Assembly: GCA_031761875.1 (NCBI GenBank)
Contig: CP134492.1
Span: 3,348,001 to 3,412,000 of the forward strand
Direction: 5' to 3'
DNA: 64,000 bases
Source of the DNA: Bacillaceae bacterium IKA-2
Lineage (GTDB): Bacteria > Bacillota > Bacilli > Bacillales > Anaerobacillaceae
The notes beneath the pieces were generated by a model. The model was not told the DNA's origin. It made no database searches and worked only from the letters and a program-made list of their open reading frames with translations. Shown here piece after piece: positions 34,502 through 44,595 of the stretch. Positions within the stretch are counted from its first letter, which is position 1. Each line of letters starts with the position of its first letter. The position numbers were made by a program, and so were the translations under genes.

Positions 34502-35932
34502 CTATACCTCCCCTTGGGATTTAAACTGCTTCATTTTTTGATCAAGTTCTGCTTTCAGCTTTTCAATATCCCCATCATATTCAACTGAAACTGCTTTCTT
34601 TTCTTCTGTTAACCATTTCGGCAAACGGTCTTTTCTAACATAACGATTATTACTAGTGCGCAGATTAGGCTTGTCTTTCGTTGCAGCCGTTTCTTTCGCT
34701 GCTTGCTTCCATTCGTCACGCTTACGTAATTCACTTTTTGCCAGTTCCATTGCCTCTTTTACCTGTTTAATATTTTTTCGAGCCCATTGAGCAGCAATCT
34801 TTTCTACAAATGCTTTGGTCAAATTCATATCGTTAATCTCTAAAACATACTCAATAAGAACATTCGCGACCCCAGGTAGAAGTTTATAATCTAATAGCAA
34901 AGACTCAACAATTTTAACATCGGATAAAGGGACTTTCATACCTGATGGTGATTTATTTTCTAAAAGCGTTAAAGGTGATTCAGTTTCATAATACAAGATT
35001 GTTTCCTCTTCTTCGTTTGAGGAGGAAATTCCAACCATCGTTCGATGTTTTTCAGGATGTGTTCGTAACCCTAATGCTGGTGGCTCACTCTCATACGTAA
35101 AGCGGTACCAACTTTTTACTTTTTCTCGCATCACGTCAAGATCTACTGTATCATCTTGTAAGAGCGAATCTTGAATAATTCTACTCATTTCCAAAGGTTC
35201 AGTCCGGTACAAAAATGCTAGGCGAACAATCGTATCTTTAACTTTATCAGTTAGTAGTTTTTGAGGATCAATCATATTTGACAAATGAACTATTAGTAAA
35301 GAAAAATCAAAAGAATTTTCTGCAATATGATAACTGCTTTCGTGCTTATTACTAATAATTTCACTATTATCATCAATTTCAAGAGCAGAAGCTAATTCGC
35401 CTTGTTTAGCCGATATTTCTGAATGGTGTAAAGACGTAAAAACATCACTAAACGAAACCGTTGTTTCTTTATACTCTTCTTTATTTAATTTATCTAAAGT
35501 AAATCGCTCTCTTAATTGAAGATAGCGGTGTTTTCCAACTCTATTATATAAATAGACGCTAAGAACATCATCTTTAAAGAATTCAACAGGCGAGAATGGC
35601 TTCTGTAATAAATATAAGTAAGTAATATCTTCATTGTTTTTTTTCTTATAGACGTTTAATAGGCCGATGCCTTCTAGTTTTTTACGCTCTTCAAAAATTT
35701 TATCTAAATGAATACCCATCATTGTCATTAATGTTTTATGAGTTGTTTCTTTACTAGTAAACTGATCACGTTCTAGTTCGCTAAGCAAACACAAATATAA
35801 ACTATGAGCAAGAGAACCTATGAGCGGCTGATATAAAAGTGTCAAAATTTCTTGATCGCTTTCATTAATGATCGAATTTGTTCGAACGAAATAGCGATCA
35901 ACGGGTAATAAGTGCATCCAATGCAAATCCAT
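34502..35932 (-). CDS. dnaB: Replication initiation and membrane attachment protein DnaB
   Basis: 476-residue Firmicutes DnaB, which recruits the helicase loader DnaI to oriC and links DNA to the membrane. The N-terminal winged-helix part starts HLLPVDRYFVRTNSII and includes LTLLYQPLIGSLAHSLY; the C-terminal DnaB/DnaD domain carries LLPGVANVLIEYVLEI and the NxxW-type helix region WARKNIKQVKEAMELAK. Not the replicative helicase despite the name. AGGTGAT precedes the ATG. Confidence 0.96.
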   Translation of the reverse strand: MDLHWMHLLPVDRYFVRTNSIINESDQEILTLLYQPLIGSLAHSLYLCLLSELERDQFTSKETTHKTLMTMMGIHLDKIFEERKKLEGIGLLNVYKKKNNEDITYLYLLQKPFSPVEFFKDDVLSVYLYNRVGKHRYLQLRERFTLDKLNKEEYKETTVSFSDVFTSLHHSEISAKQGELASALEIDDNSEIISNKHESSYHIAENSFDFSLLIVHLSNMIDPQKLLTDKVKDTIVRLAFLYRTEPLEMSRIIQDSLLQDDTVDLDVMREKVKSWYRFTYESEPPALGLRTHPEKHRTMVGISSSNEEEETILYYETESPLTLLENKSPSGMKVPLSDVKIVESLLLDYKLLPGVANVLIEYVLEINDMNLTKAFVEKIAAQWARKNIKQVKEAMELAKSELRKRDEWKQAAKETAATKDKPNLRTSNNRYVRKDRLPKWLTEEKKAVSVEYDGDIEKLKAELDQKMKQFKSQGEV

Positions 35933-36058
35933 TATTTCATCACCTATATCTAATAATTTACTAATCTATTTTAACATTTTTTTGACACAACTGTTGTGAA
36001 ATAGCTTTTTTTCTTAAACCAAAATTGGTTATTTTTAGAAATGTATTCTAATAGAAAA

Positions 36059-36087
36059 GAGCTAAAAGATCATTTATCTTTCAGCTC
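36059..36087 (-). terminator. nrdR terminator
   Basis: GAGCTGAAAGAT pairs with ATCTTTTAGCTC on the minus strand, followed by TTTTCT; five bp after the nrdR stop. It can also end + strand transcripts (TTTTTTATTTTTTTT). Confidence 0.8.
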
Positions 36088-36092
36088 CTTTT

Positions 36093-36557
36093 TTATTTTT
36101 TTTCCCCTTTTTGGAGAAGATCTTTTAACTCATCAATAAAGACGTTTATATCTTTAAACTGACGGTACACAGATGCAAAGCGAACATAGGCAACATCATC
36201 AACACCTGATAAATATTCCATGACTATTTCACCAACATCTTCACTTTTTACTTCAGCCGATCCAATATTCCTCAAGTCTTTTTCAACAAGGTCGACAATT
36301 TCTTCTAATTTCTGTAATGGTACAGGTCGCTTTTCACATGCACGAATTAGTCCACGGAGAATTTTTTCTTTACTGAATTCCTCTCGATTACCGTCTTTCT
36401 TGACGACAATTAATGGAGTTTCTTCAACAGTTTCAAAAGTCGTGAATCGATAATTACACTCCTCACATTCTCTTCTTCTTCTAATTGAACGGGCTTCATG
36501 GCTCGGACGTGAGTCAAGTACTCGAGAACCATTATGATTACATGTTGGACAGCGCAT
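36093..36557 (-). CDS. nrdR: Transcriptional repressor NrdR
   Basis: 154 residues from ATG 36557 ([15 protein letters not shown]), with GGAG nine bases upstream; in-frame ATGs five codons earlier lie in the ribosome site. The N-terminal zinc ribbon has CPTC and CEECNYRF; the ATP-cone domain follows ([19 protein letters not shown]). NrdR senses ATP/dATP and represses ribonucleotide reductase genes. Conserved position before dnaB. Confidence 0.96.
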   Translation of the reverse strand: MRCPTCNHNGSRVLDSRPSHEARSIRRRRECEECNYRFTTFETVEETPLIVVKKDGNREEFSKEKILRGLIRACEKRPVPLQKLEEIVDLVEKDLRNIGSAEVKSEDVGEIVMEYLSGVDDVAYVRFASVYRQFKDINVFIDELKDLLQKGEKK

Positions 36558-36572
36558 ACTTATCATCTCCAT

Positions 36573-36859
36573 AGCTTTATCTTAGTTTTTGTTATGCTAA
36601 TTGATACTATCTCTGGTCACTTTTTTCGGATGATTTCGGCACTCCTCTAACTAATGATATTAAAAAAAAGTAATTAGTACAAGAGTTATTCATAATTACG
36701 GCTTGTTACAATAGAGTCAGTAAAATATTTAGTGGTGCCTAATTTTAAAAACCTCAACGCAAGAGCGAGAGCCCACGAAGATATACAGTCAGCAAGCTCA
36801 ACTTTCAAAGTTGAATTTACCGATATTTAAACAATGGTAATCGGACTTTTTGAACAAAG
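36573..36859. other. Non-coding gap upstream of nrdR
   Basis: No open frame of interest. It contains a small stem CAACTTTCAAAGTTGAA near 36800 and the sequence CGGACTTTTTGAACA at 36843-36857, a short motif that recurs in altered form near 53938 and 59880. Confidence 0.5.
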
Positions 36860-37255
36860 TTAAGCTCCTAGTCCTGAGCCTATATACTCTAGTCTGCTGT
36901 CAATTTGTTTATAGATTTCTTTTATGATTTTTGCACTATGACCAAAATCAGTTGGCAAAAATATTTCCGTTGAAACAGCAAAATCAATCGCTGTTCGATT
37001 TGGAGTAACCATAATGACTGTTGCGATGATAAATACTTTCATCTTTCCAATACCGGTAACAATCATTTCACCACGTTCATTAGAAGTTGATTTCACTTCA
37101 AATTGATTACTATCATTAAACATTGTAATTAATTCATTGAAAGCCTTATCTTTCATTGCCTTATAATAACGAGTTTTTAAAGCCTCATCTGAATGAGTTT
37201 CTCTCGTTTCTGTATGTTTTGATGTATATTTATTTAGCGTATCTTTAATTCCCAC
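36860..37255 (-). CDS. Conserved cytosolic protein of unknown function
   Basis: 131 residues from GTG 37255, which has AGAGGTGAG five bases upstream; the longer frame begins with a hydrophobic stretch that overlaps the promoter region. The body is soluble, with STSNERGEMIVTGIGKMKVF and AIDFAVSTEIFLPTDFGHSAK and no transmembrane helix. Homologues are common between speD and nrdR in bacilli as far as I recall. Function unknown. Confidence 0.7.
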   Translation of the reverse strand: MGIKDTLNKYTSKHTETRETHSDEALKTRYYKAMKDKAFNELITMFNDSNQFEVKSTSNERGEMIVTGIGKMKVFIIATVIMVTPNRTAIDFAVSTEIFLPTDFGHSAKIIKEIYKQIDSRLEYIGSGLGA

Positions 37256-37330
37256 ATAACTCACCTCTGTAAAATATAATAACTCTATTATAGTTAAAAA
37301 AATCAATAATTGCTAATTTAGACACAAAAA

Positions 37331-37353
37331 AGAGGTGTATCTTATACACCTCT
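37331..37353 (-). terminator. speD terminator
   Basis: AGAGGTGTAT pairs with ATACACCTCT around three bases, with TTTTTTG on the minus strand. Confidence 0.85.
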
Positions 37354-37365
37354 TTACTTTTTTGA

Positions 37366-37749
37366 TTAAAATGCAGTTACTTTTGGCTTTCCAACTTTAA
37401 TCGGTCCCATTCCTCTTGGAACTTGAACATGCTCAACTGTTTTAGCTTCAAGGCCTTTGGCAATGTAGTTGGAAGCAACATTAGGATCGATACGATCACC
37501 ACAAGTATAGACATCGATACTTGCATACCCATGTTCAGGAAACGAGTGAATAGTTAAGTGTGATTCTGAAATGATAACTACACCACTTACTCCATGGGGT
37601 GCAAACTTGTGAAATGCAACCTCTCTCACTTCTGCTCCAGCTTCTAAAGCTGCATCAACAAATAACTGTTCAATAAAAATAATATTATTCAACTTTTCTA
37701 GATCACATCCCCACAATTCGGCGATAACATGACGACCCATTGTATCCAT
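37366..37749 (-). CDS. speD: S-adenosylmethionine decarboxylase proenzyme
   Basis: 127-residue class 1B AdoMet decarboxylase (SpeH in B. subtilis). It self-cleaves before Ser63 ([14 protein letters not shown]) to form the pyruvoyl cofactor and supplies aminopropyl groups for spermidine. [13 protein letters not shown] carries the conserved catalytic Cys. The gapB-speD adjacency is as in B. subtilis. Confidence 0.96.
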   Translation of the reverse strand: MDTMGRHVIAELWGCDLEKLNNIIFIEQLFVDAALEAGAEVREVAFHKFAPHGVSGVVIISESHLTIHSFPEHGYASIDVYTCGDRIDPNVASNYIAKGLEAKTVEHVQVPRGMGPIKVGKPKVTAF

Positions 37750-38027
37750 AGTTGAATCCCCCTTTTAAATATTCATGCCTTCTTCAGCATGCAGGAAGTT
37801 TGATTACTACGGGGGAAAGTTAGTCCAGAGAGGTCCTAACCCTTTCAAGTAAACAGCATTCCTTAATTGCTTATGATGAAGTTCACGAAAATTAGTATAC
37901 TTGTTTTGCTTTTTTTTTGCAATGAAATCTGCAATTTTTTTTACAAAATTAAGTCTACTAGGAAGATCGACTAATACAATTATTATTGATGAATTTCATT
38001 CTATTGCTTATTAATTTAAATCTTCTC
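37750..38027 (-). promoter_or_regulatory. speD upstream region
   Basis: 278 bp between gapB and speD. It includes two imperfect stems in the transcript, one from CATGCTGAAGAAGGCATG (37783-37800) and one from GTTAGGACCTCTCTGGACTAAC (about 37828-37850). They resemble a structured leader but fit no class I know. Confidence 0.35.
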
Positions 38028-39062
38028 TTAAGAAGCGCCAATTTCTGCGTGTTGCTTTAACTTATTACCAACGTAGGTAACTAAATCAACTACTCGACAA
38101 GAATAGCCCCACTCATTGTCATACCAAGCTAAAATTTTAATTTGTTTTTTACCAATTACCATTGTTGATAGTCCATCAATTATCGAGGAATTTTCGTTAC
38201 CATTGAAGTCAATTGATACAAGTGGTTCCATTGTAATTCCAATAATTCCTTTTAAAGCAGTATTTGCTGCTTCTTCAAAAGCTTCGTTAACCTCAGCAAC
38301 CGTCACGTCTTTTTTTACTGTCGCAACTAAGTCAATTAAAGAAACATTAGGTGTTGGTACACGTATAGAAAGACCATTCAGCTTTCCTTCTAAATGTGGC
38401 AGTACAAGAGCCAATGCCTCTGCTGCTCCTGTTGTTGTTGGAATTATTGACTGTCCACACGATCGAGCTCGGCGTAAGTCCTTATGAGGATTATCAATAT
38501 TTTTTTGATCGTTTGTAAAGGAATGTATCGTTGTCATCAATCCAGTTTCAATCCCGAATTTTTCATCAATTACCTTAGCAACTGGAGCTAAACAATTTGT
38601 CGTACAAGAGGCGTTTGAAATAATATTATGCTTTTCGTGATCATATTTATCTTCATTAACACCCATGACAATTGTAATATCTTCATTTTTACCTGGCGCT
38701 GTAATGATAACTTTTTCAGCACCTGCCTCGATGTGATAAGATGCCAACTCTTTCGATTTAAATTTACCTGTTGCCTCAATGACTATTTCAACATTTAATT
38801 TTTTCCAAGGAAGCTTTTTTGGATCACGTTCTCTAATTAAGTGGATGATTTTTCCGTTAACTAAAATCGTATCCTCACTAGCTACTTTAATATCTCCCAT
38901 AAACCGACCATGAACACTATCATGTTTAATTAGATGAACTAATGTTTCTGCTGGATAACTTGCATTTATTGCAACTACGTCCAACTTATTATCAAGAACC
39001 GATTTTCTAAAAACCATTCTTCCAATTCTTCCAAAACCATTTATTGCAACCTTTATCTTCAT
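38028..39062 (-). CDS. gapB: NADP-preferring glyceraldehyde-3-phosphate dehydrogenase (gluconeogenic)
   Basis: 344 residues. The active site ASCTTNC places the catalytic Cys at 153. In the coenzyme site VAINASYPAETL has Ala where NAD-specific GapA enzymes have Asp, the feature of the gluconeogenic, NADP-preferring GapB. It works opposite to glycolytic GapA and also feeds erythrose-4-phosphate oxidation in some species. The position near coaE and speD agrees with gapB. Two matches to the CcpN repressor site lie upstream. Confidence 0.94.
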   Translation of the reverse strand: MKIKVAINGFGRIGRMVFRKSVLDNKLDVVAINASYPAETLVHLIKHDSVHGRFMGDIKVASEDTILVNGKIIHLIRERDPKKLPWKKLNVEIVIEATGKFKSKELASYHIEAGAEKVIITAPGKNEDITIVMGVNEDKYDHEKHNIISNASCTTNCLAPVAKVIDEKFGIETGLMTTIHSFTNDQKNIDNPHKDLRRARSCGQSIIPTTTGAAEALALVLPHLEGKLNGLSIRVPTPNVSLIDLVATVKKDVTVAEVNEAFEEAANTALKGIIGITMEPLVSIDFNGNENSSIIDGLSTMVIGKKQIKILAWYDNEWGYSCRVVDLVTYVGNKLKQHAEIGAS

Positions 39063-39085
39063 ATATGATACGCCTCCTACAGCAA

Positions 39086-39128
39086 TATGTCATACTAAAC
39101 TAGCTTTTTATAAAATTAGTATAACACA
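39086..39128 (-). promoter_or_regulatory. Two candidate CcpN boxes upstream of gapB
   Basis: TATGTCATACT at 39086-39096 (+ strand) and TGTGTTATACT at 39128-39118 (- strand) both fit the CcpN consensus TRTGHYATAYW as I remember it. They sit 24-66 bases before the gapB start codon in opposite orientation. CcpN represses gapB under glycolytic conditions in B. subtilis. Confidence 0.55.
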
Positions 39129-39277
39129 TAACGTACGATGTAAGAGCTAATTTTTCCATTTTTTATAATTACACATTAAATTGGGTTCAATGCTTAGTGA
39201 ATGCGTCTACATACAGCCTAACTACTCCATCTTGCCTTCCTATTAAATCATTCGATTACTCATAGACAAAATGGAAA

Positions 39278-39299
39278 GAGAACCGCATTAAGCGGCCCT
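39278..39299 (-). terminator. coaE terminator (weak)
   Basis: GGCCGC pairs with GCGGTT on the minus strand, followed by CTCTTTCC. Lies 10 bp after the coaE stop. Confidence 0.5.
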
Positions 39300-39308
39300 C
39301 CTTCGGAT

Positions 39309-39902
39309 TTATAAACAATTCCATTTTTTAAATATTCTCATAAGTTGTTCCCTTGTATCGCCGAGTAAACCATGATTATGAATAACCTCATCAGCGAGAG
39401 CAAGTTTTTCTTTTAAAGGCATTTGGGATGCGATTCTAGCTAGCGCTTCTTCTTCTGAGAATTGGTCACGTGATTTCAAACGTTGCTTTTGGATTTCTTG
39501 ATCAACAAATACAACAATAATTTTATCAACTAAGTAAGTTAACTTACTTTCAAACAATAGTGGAATATCAAGAACAATCGCTTTAATGCCTATTTTTTTC
39601 TGTTCTTTAATTTTTTCATTCATTCTAATTCGAACAGCTGGATGAACAATTCCATTTAAAACTAACCGTTTTTCTTCATTATTAAAAACAATTGCTCCTA
39701 ATTTTTTTCGATTTAAAGAGCCTGTTTCATTTAATATTTCCCGTCCAAAGTAGTCAACAATTTTTGCATATGCTGTCCCGCCAATCTCAACAACTTCTCT
39801 TGCTATGATATCCGCATCAATTACAGGTATTTCTAACTCTTTAATCATGTTTGATACCGTACTTTTCCCACTTGCAATACCACCTGTTAATCCGATTATC
39901 AT
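39309..39902 (-). CDS. coaE: Dephospho-CoA kinase
   Basis: 197 residues; phosphorylates dephospho-CoA in the last step of CoA synthesis. P-loop IGLTGGIASGKSTVS, then IDADIIAREVV and LDIPLLFESKL, all family signatures. ATG follows the 79-bp gap after ytaF. The spacer upstream contains a copy of the GATCAGTATGA repeat. Confidence 0.95.
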   Translation of the reverse strand: MIIGLTGGIASGKSTVSNMIKELEIPVIDADIIAREVVEIGGTAYAKIVDYFGREILNETGSLNRKKLGAIVFNNEEKRLVLNGIVHPAVRIRMNEKIKEQKKIGIKAIVLDIPLLFESKLTYLVDKIIVVFVDQEIQKQRLKSRDQFSEEEALARIASQMPLKEKLALADEVIHNHGLLGDTREQLMRIFKKWNCL

Positions 39903-39920
39903 TGAAAGTCTCCTATCCTA

Positions 39921-39981
39921 TTTAGGCATCTCCAAAAAAAAAATTGATCAGTATGATGGCTATTTTCTTTAGGTGGCCTTA
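39921..39981. repeat. Dispersed repeat, GATCAGTATGA family, copy 2
   Basis: AGGCATCTCCAAAAAAA, TTGATCAGTATGATGGC and a terminal GGCCTTA between coaE and ytaF; compare 10681-10743. Its right end reaches the ytaF stop codon. Confidence 0.5.
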
Positions 39982-40617
39982 TTACAATTTCCATACACCT
40001 AAAATTATTAATAATAATCCTGGTATAAATGAAAATTTTTGCATTATTTTTGAATCCGAAAATAGATATCCACTCTTCATTCCGAAAGTGACGCAAATAG
40101 CACTCATAAACGCTACACTAAGAGCCATAAATAACGGCGAAAACCCAATCAAAGCAGCTCCAATTCCAGCTCCAAATGCGTCAAGAGAAAGGGCGATTCC
40201 TAAAAAAAACGCTTCTCTACCTGTTATCGTTCCAGAATTATCAAAATCAGCAACCATTGGTTTACGTAAAATTTTTATCACTACACCTAAAATTTCAATT
40301 TCAAAATTTAAAATTACAGCATCATGATTTGTTTTTTCGTCTTGTTTAACAGGATGATAAATTTGATAAAGTGCCCAAGCCCCAATTATGATTAAAATTA
40401 GCCCACCAATTGTTTCTGCAACACTGCGGGACAAATACTGCTGAATCCAATTACCAATCATCATCGCAATAAGGATGGAGCCGGCTGAACACGAAGCGAT
40501 AAAGATTAAAGATTTAAAGGGTAGCTTCATTTTCCTTAAACCATATGTTAACCCAACACCAAAGCTATCTAAACTTACGGCTAATGCCAATAAAAATAAG
40601 GAAAGGATTTCAATCAT
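39982..40617 (-). CDS. ytaF: Sporulation membrane protein YtaF (MntP-like)
   Basis: 211 residues with six hydrophobic helices and the duplicated LALAVSLDSFGVGLTYG / LGIALSLDAFGAGIGAA motif, with Asp in membrane segments as in the MntP manganese-exporter group. B. subtilis YtaF is linked to sporulation. Transported ion, if any, is unproven. It sits between coaE and mutM as in B. subtilis. Confidence 0.9.
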   Translation of the reverse strand: MIEILSLFLLALAVSLDSFGVGLTYGLRKMKLPFKSLIFIASCSAGSILIAMMIGNWIQQYLSRSVAETIGGLILIIIGAWALYQIYHPVKQDEKTNHDAVILNFEIEILGVVIKILRKPMVADFDNSGTITGREAFFLGIALSLDAFGAGIGAALIGFSPLFMALSVAFMSAICVTFGMKSGYLFSDSKIMQKFSFIPGLLLIILGVWKL

Positions 40618-40690
40618 TTTAAAAGCTCCTTCCTACCACTGATACGATAGTATATGGTCGGAGCCTATCCAACGTACTTACTTTTTATTA

Positions 40691-40829
40691 AGAAAAGCGC
40701 AAGCGCCTTGGGAGCTTCGAAAAATATTGGAAGCTTTTCATGAAGAGGCGCATTTTGCCTCTACATGGAAAGTTGAAATATTCTAGAAGCTAGGCGCTGA
40801 AGCTAGACAGAGAAAAGCGCAAGCGCCCT
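40691..40829. repeat. Structured intergenic repeat module (120-bp unit plus partial)
   Basis: AGAAAAGCGCAAGCGCC occurs at 40691 and again at 40811, a 120-bp period. The unit ends TAGGCGCTGAAGCTAGACA, which parallels the ends of the 6297 repeat (GCGCCTTGG ... TAGGCGCTGGAGCTGGACA). The interior differs but also folds: CATGAAGAGGC pairs with GCCTCTACATG, and GAGCTTC with GAAGCT. Confidence 0.75.
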
Positions 40830-40904
40830 TTAGTGAAGTTGGAATGTTAAAGTAAAATGTTAGAAAGGTAATTCAAAAGCTTTAAGAACTATACATTTTT
40901 TGAA

Positions 40905-41808
<904 letters not shown>

Positions 41809-41854
41809 AAATTCACCCCCTTCTAGATATAAACTTGTCACGCAATTTACACTT

Positions 41855-44494
41855 TTATTTAGCTTCATACCATGAGTTGCCATATGAATAGTCAACTTTT
41901 AATGGCACTTTTAGTTTAATCGCTGACTCCATTACCTCTGGTACGATTTCGGTTAATTTTTTTAACTCTGCTTTTGGTGCCTCAAAAATTAGTTCATCGT
42001 GAACTTGTAGTAATAGTTTTGCTTCCATTCCTTCTTTTTCAATTCTGGCGATAATGTCAACCATTGCTTTTTTAATTATGTCAGCAGCGGTTCCTTGAAT
42101 TGGTGTATTCATCGCCATTCGCTCCGCAAAGCTGCGTAAATTAAAGTTTCGACTGCTGATTTCTGGAAGGAAACGACGTCGGTTGAGCAAAGTCGTAACA
42201 TAACCAAGTTCACGAGCTTCTTGAACAATATCGTCCATATAATTTTTCACCCCAGGAAAACTATTTAGATAGCGTTCAATAAAAGCCCCTGCTTCTTTTC
42301 GTGTAATTCCTAAATTTTGGGATAATCCGTAATCGCTAATACCATAGACAATTCCAAAATTAACTGCTTTGGCATTTCGGCGCATCAGACTAGTTACTTC
42401 ATCCTTTTCGACATGAAAAACATCCATAGCTGTTCTCGTATGAATATCCATTCCTTGATTAAATGCTTCGATTAAATTTTCATCATTCGCAATATGTGCA
42501 AGCACCCTCAGCTCAATTTGTGAATAATCAGCAGCAAAGATAATCCAATCTTGCTCAGATGGAATAAATGATTTTCTGATTTTCCGTCCTTCTTCCAAGC
42601 GGATTGGTATGTTTTGCAAATTAGGTTCAGTAGAGCTTAAGCGGCCTGTTTGTGTTAATGCTTGATTGAATATTGTATGGATTTTATGGGTATCTTCATG
42701 AACTACTTTTAGTAACCCCTCAACGTATGTCGAATTCAATTTTCCTAATTGACGATAATGCAAGATACTTGGAATAATTTCATGCTTTGAAGCTAGTTTT
42801 TCTAGCACATCTGCAGAAGTAGAGGCTCCTGTTTTTGTCTTTTTGATCACAGGCAAACTTAATTTCTCAAAAAGTACTTCTCCAAGCTGCTTCGGTGAAT
42901 TGATATTAAATTTCACACCAGCGAGCCTGTGAATTTCCTCTGCTAGCTTCTCTAATTGCTGATGGAGATCTTTACCCATTATTTTTAATTGTTCAATATC
43001 CAGCTTAACTCCTGTCATTTCCATTTTCCCTAAAATGATCGTGAGTGGCATTTCAAGGTCATAAAAAAGTTCGTTCAATTTGTTATCAGTTAGCTCTTTA
43101 TTTACTTCTTCTCTTAATGTATAAACTGTATTTGCTTTTTTGGTGAGATGGGCTGCTAGCACTTCTCTTTCAGGAATTTTTCGTTTTGCACCTTTACCAT
43201 AGATGGCTTCATCACTAGCAACAATTCGTTTTCCTTTTCGGTTAGCTATATCAGCTACTTCATGAGAAGCCGCGGATGGATCAATAATATACGAGGCAAT
43301 CGCAAGGTCAAAATTTATTCCTTCCAATTCAATACCTTTCCAACCAAGAGCAACAACAGCTCTTTTCGCATCAAAAATCGCTTTTTTAGCTTCTTTATTT
43401 TTTGCCCAACTTTTAAATTCAGTACTTTCAAATGCTAACTCACTCGCAATGAAAAATCGTCCGTTTTCATTTACAATCGCAAGTCCAATCACATCAGCTT
43501 GATGATAATTTTCTGCTAACACTTCTACTACGATAGCCGAATCTACTGTTAACATTTCAGCTGTTATTTCAGTAGCAATTGTATAGTCAAGCTCTTCGAT
43601 CGCTTCAGTATTTTCCGTTTCCCCGATATCAAAGCGTTCTAATAACGATTTGAATTCTAGTTCTTTAAAGAGGGCAGCTACTTTTAGCTCATCGTATTCG
43701 CCAAAAGACAATTCTTCTAAAGACATTTCAATAGGCACTTCACAATAAATGGTCGCAAGCTCCTTACTCATCATCGCTTGTTCTTTATTGTCAGTAAGCT
43801 TTTCCTTTAACTTTTTCCCGGAAATAACTTCGATCGAGTCAAGGACTTTTTCTATTGAACCAAATTCCTTTAAAAGTTTAATTGCTGTTTTCTCACCAAC
43901 CCCTGGAACTCCTGGGATATTATCCGAGGCATCACCCATCAAACCTTTCATATCAATAATTTGTATTGGAGTAAGCTCGTATTTTTCAAGGATAGCAGCC
44001 TCATCATATGTATCAACGTTGGAAATTCCTTTCTTTGTTAAGGCTACGGTGACTTTTGGTGAAACTAGCTGAAGTAAATCTTTATCACCCGAGAAAACTT
44101 TTACTTCCCAATCTTTACTGGCCGCTTCCTTAGCTAACGTGCCGATAATATCATCGGCTTCATAGTTAGCTTTTTCAAAACGCTTTATCTGAAAAGCATC
44201 AAGTAACTCTCTTAGCAGTGGAAATTGTTCTGCTAATTCTGGCGGTGTTTTTTGTCTACCACCTTTATATTCTTTAAACGTCTTGTGTCTAAAAGTCGTT
44301 TTTCCAGCATCAAAGGCAACTAATAGGTGAGTAGGTTTCTCCTCCTCAATAACCTTTAAAAGCATCGTTGTAAAGCCGTAGACGGCGTTTGTATAAACCC
44401 CTTTTTCATTATTTAAGAGGGGGAGAGCAAAAAAAGCTCGGTAAGCGATACTATTTCCATCAATCATTACTAATTTGTTTTTCAATAAGTACAC
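41855..44494 (-). CDS. polA: DNA polymerase I
   Basis: 879 residues, used in Okazaki fragment processing and repair. The 5'-3' exonuclease domain (1-~290) has MIDGNSIAYRAFFALP, KANYEADDIIG and MGDASDNIPGVPGVGEKTA. In the 3'-5' exonuclease-like domain (~310-480) the DxE metal site is replaced by VVEV, so proofreading should be absent, as in B. subtilis and G. stearothermophilus Pol I. The polymerase domain keeps FAADYSQIELRVLAHI, RRNAKAVNFGIVYGIS and LLQVHDELIFE. An upstream hairpin separates it from hflC. Its first codons follow a weak GAGGTG site. Confidence 0.97.
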   Translation of the reverse strand: MYLLKNKLVMIDGNSIAYRAFFALPLLNNEKGVYTNAVYGFTTMLLKVIEEEKPTHLLVAFDAGKTTFRHKTFKEYKGGRQKTPPELAEQFPLLRELLDAFQIKRFEKANYEADDIIGTLAKEAASKDWEVKVFSGDKDLLQLVSPKVTVALTKKGISNVDTYDEAAILEKYELTPIQIIDMKGLMGDASDNIPGVPGVGEKTAIKLLKEFGSIEKVLDSIEVISGKKLKEKLTDNKEQAMMSKELATIYCEVPIEMSLEELSFGEYDELKVAALFKELEFKSLLERFDIGETENTEAIEELDYTIATEITAEMLTVDSAIVVEVLAENYHQADVIGLAIVNENGRFFIASELAFESTEFKSWAKNKEAKKAIFDAKRAVVALGWKGIELEGINFDLAIASYIIDPSAASHEVADIANRKGKRIVASDEAIYGKGAKRKIPEREVLAAHLTKKANTVYTLREEVNKELTDNKLNELFYDLEMPLTIILGKMEMTGVKLDIEQLKIMGKDLHQQLEKLAEEIHRLAGVKFNINSPKQLGEVLFEKLSLPVIKKTKTGASTSADVLEKLASKHEIIPSILHYRQLGKLNSTYVEGLLKVVHEDTHKIHTIFNQALTQTGRLSSTEPNLQNIPIRLEEGRKIRKSFIPSEQDWIIFAADYSQIELRVLAHIANDENLIEAFNQGMDIHTRTAMDVFHVEKDEVTSLMRRNAKAVNFGIVYGISDYGLSQNLGITRKEAGAFIERYLNSFPGVKNYMDDIVQEARELGYVTTLLNRRRFLPEISSRNFNLRSFAERMAMNTPIQGTAADIIKKAMVDIIARIEKEGMEAKLLLQVHDELIFEAPKAELKKLTEIVPEVMESAIKLKVPLKVDYSYGNSWYEAK

Positions 44495-44551
44495 CTCATC
44501 AGTTTATTTTATTGCTTTTATTTTATCACGATTTACTAGTCAATATGAAAC

Positions 44552-44587
44552 AGAAGCTCCTCTGAACTATAGTTCAGAGGAGCTTCT
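44552..44587 (-). terminator. hflC terminator
   Basis: Perfect 36-bp palindrome with arms AGAAGCTCCTCTGAACTA, eight bp after the hflC stop; TGTTTC follows on the minus strand. The T tract is weak. Confidence 0.65.
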
Positions 44588-44595
44588 AAAAAGGT

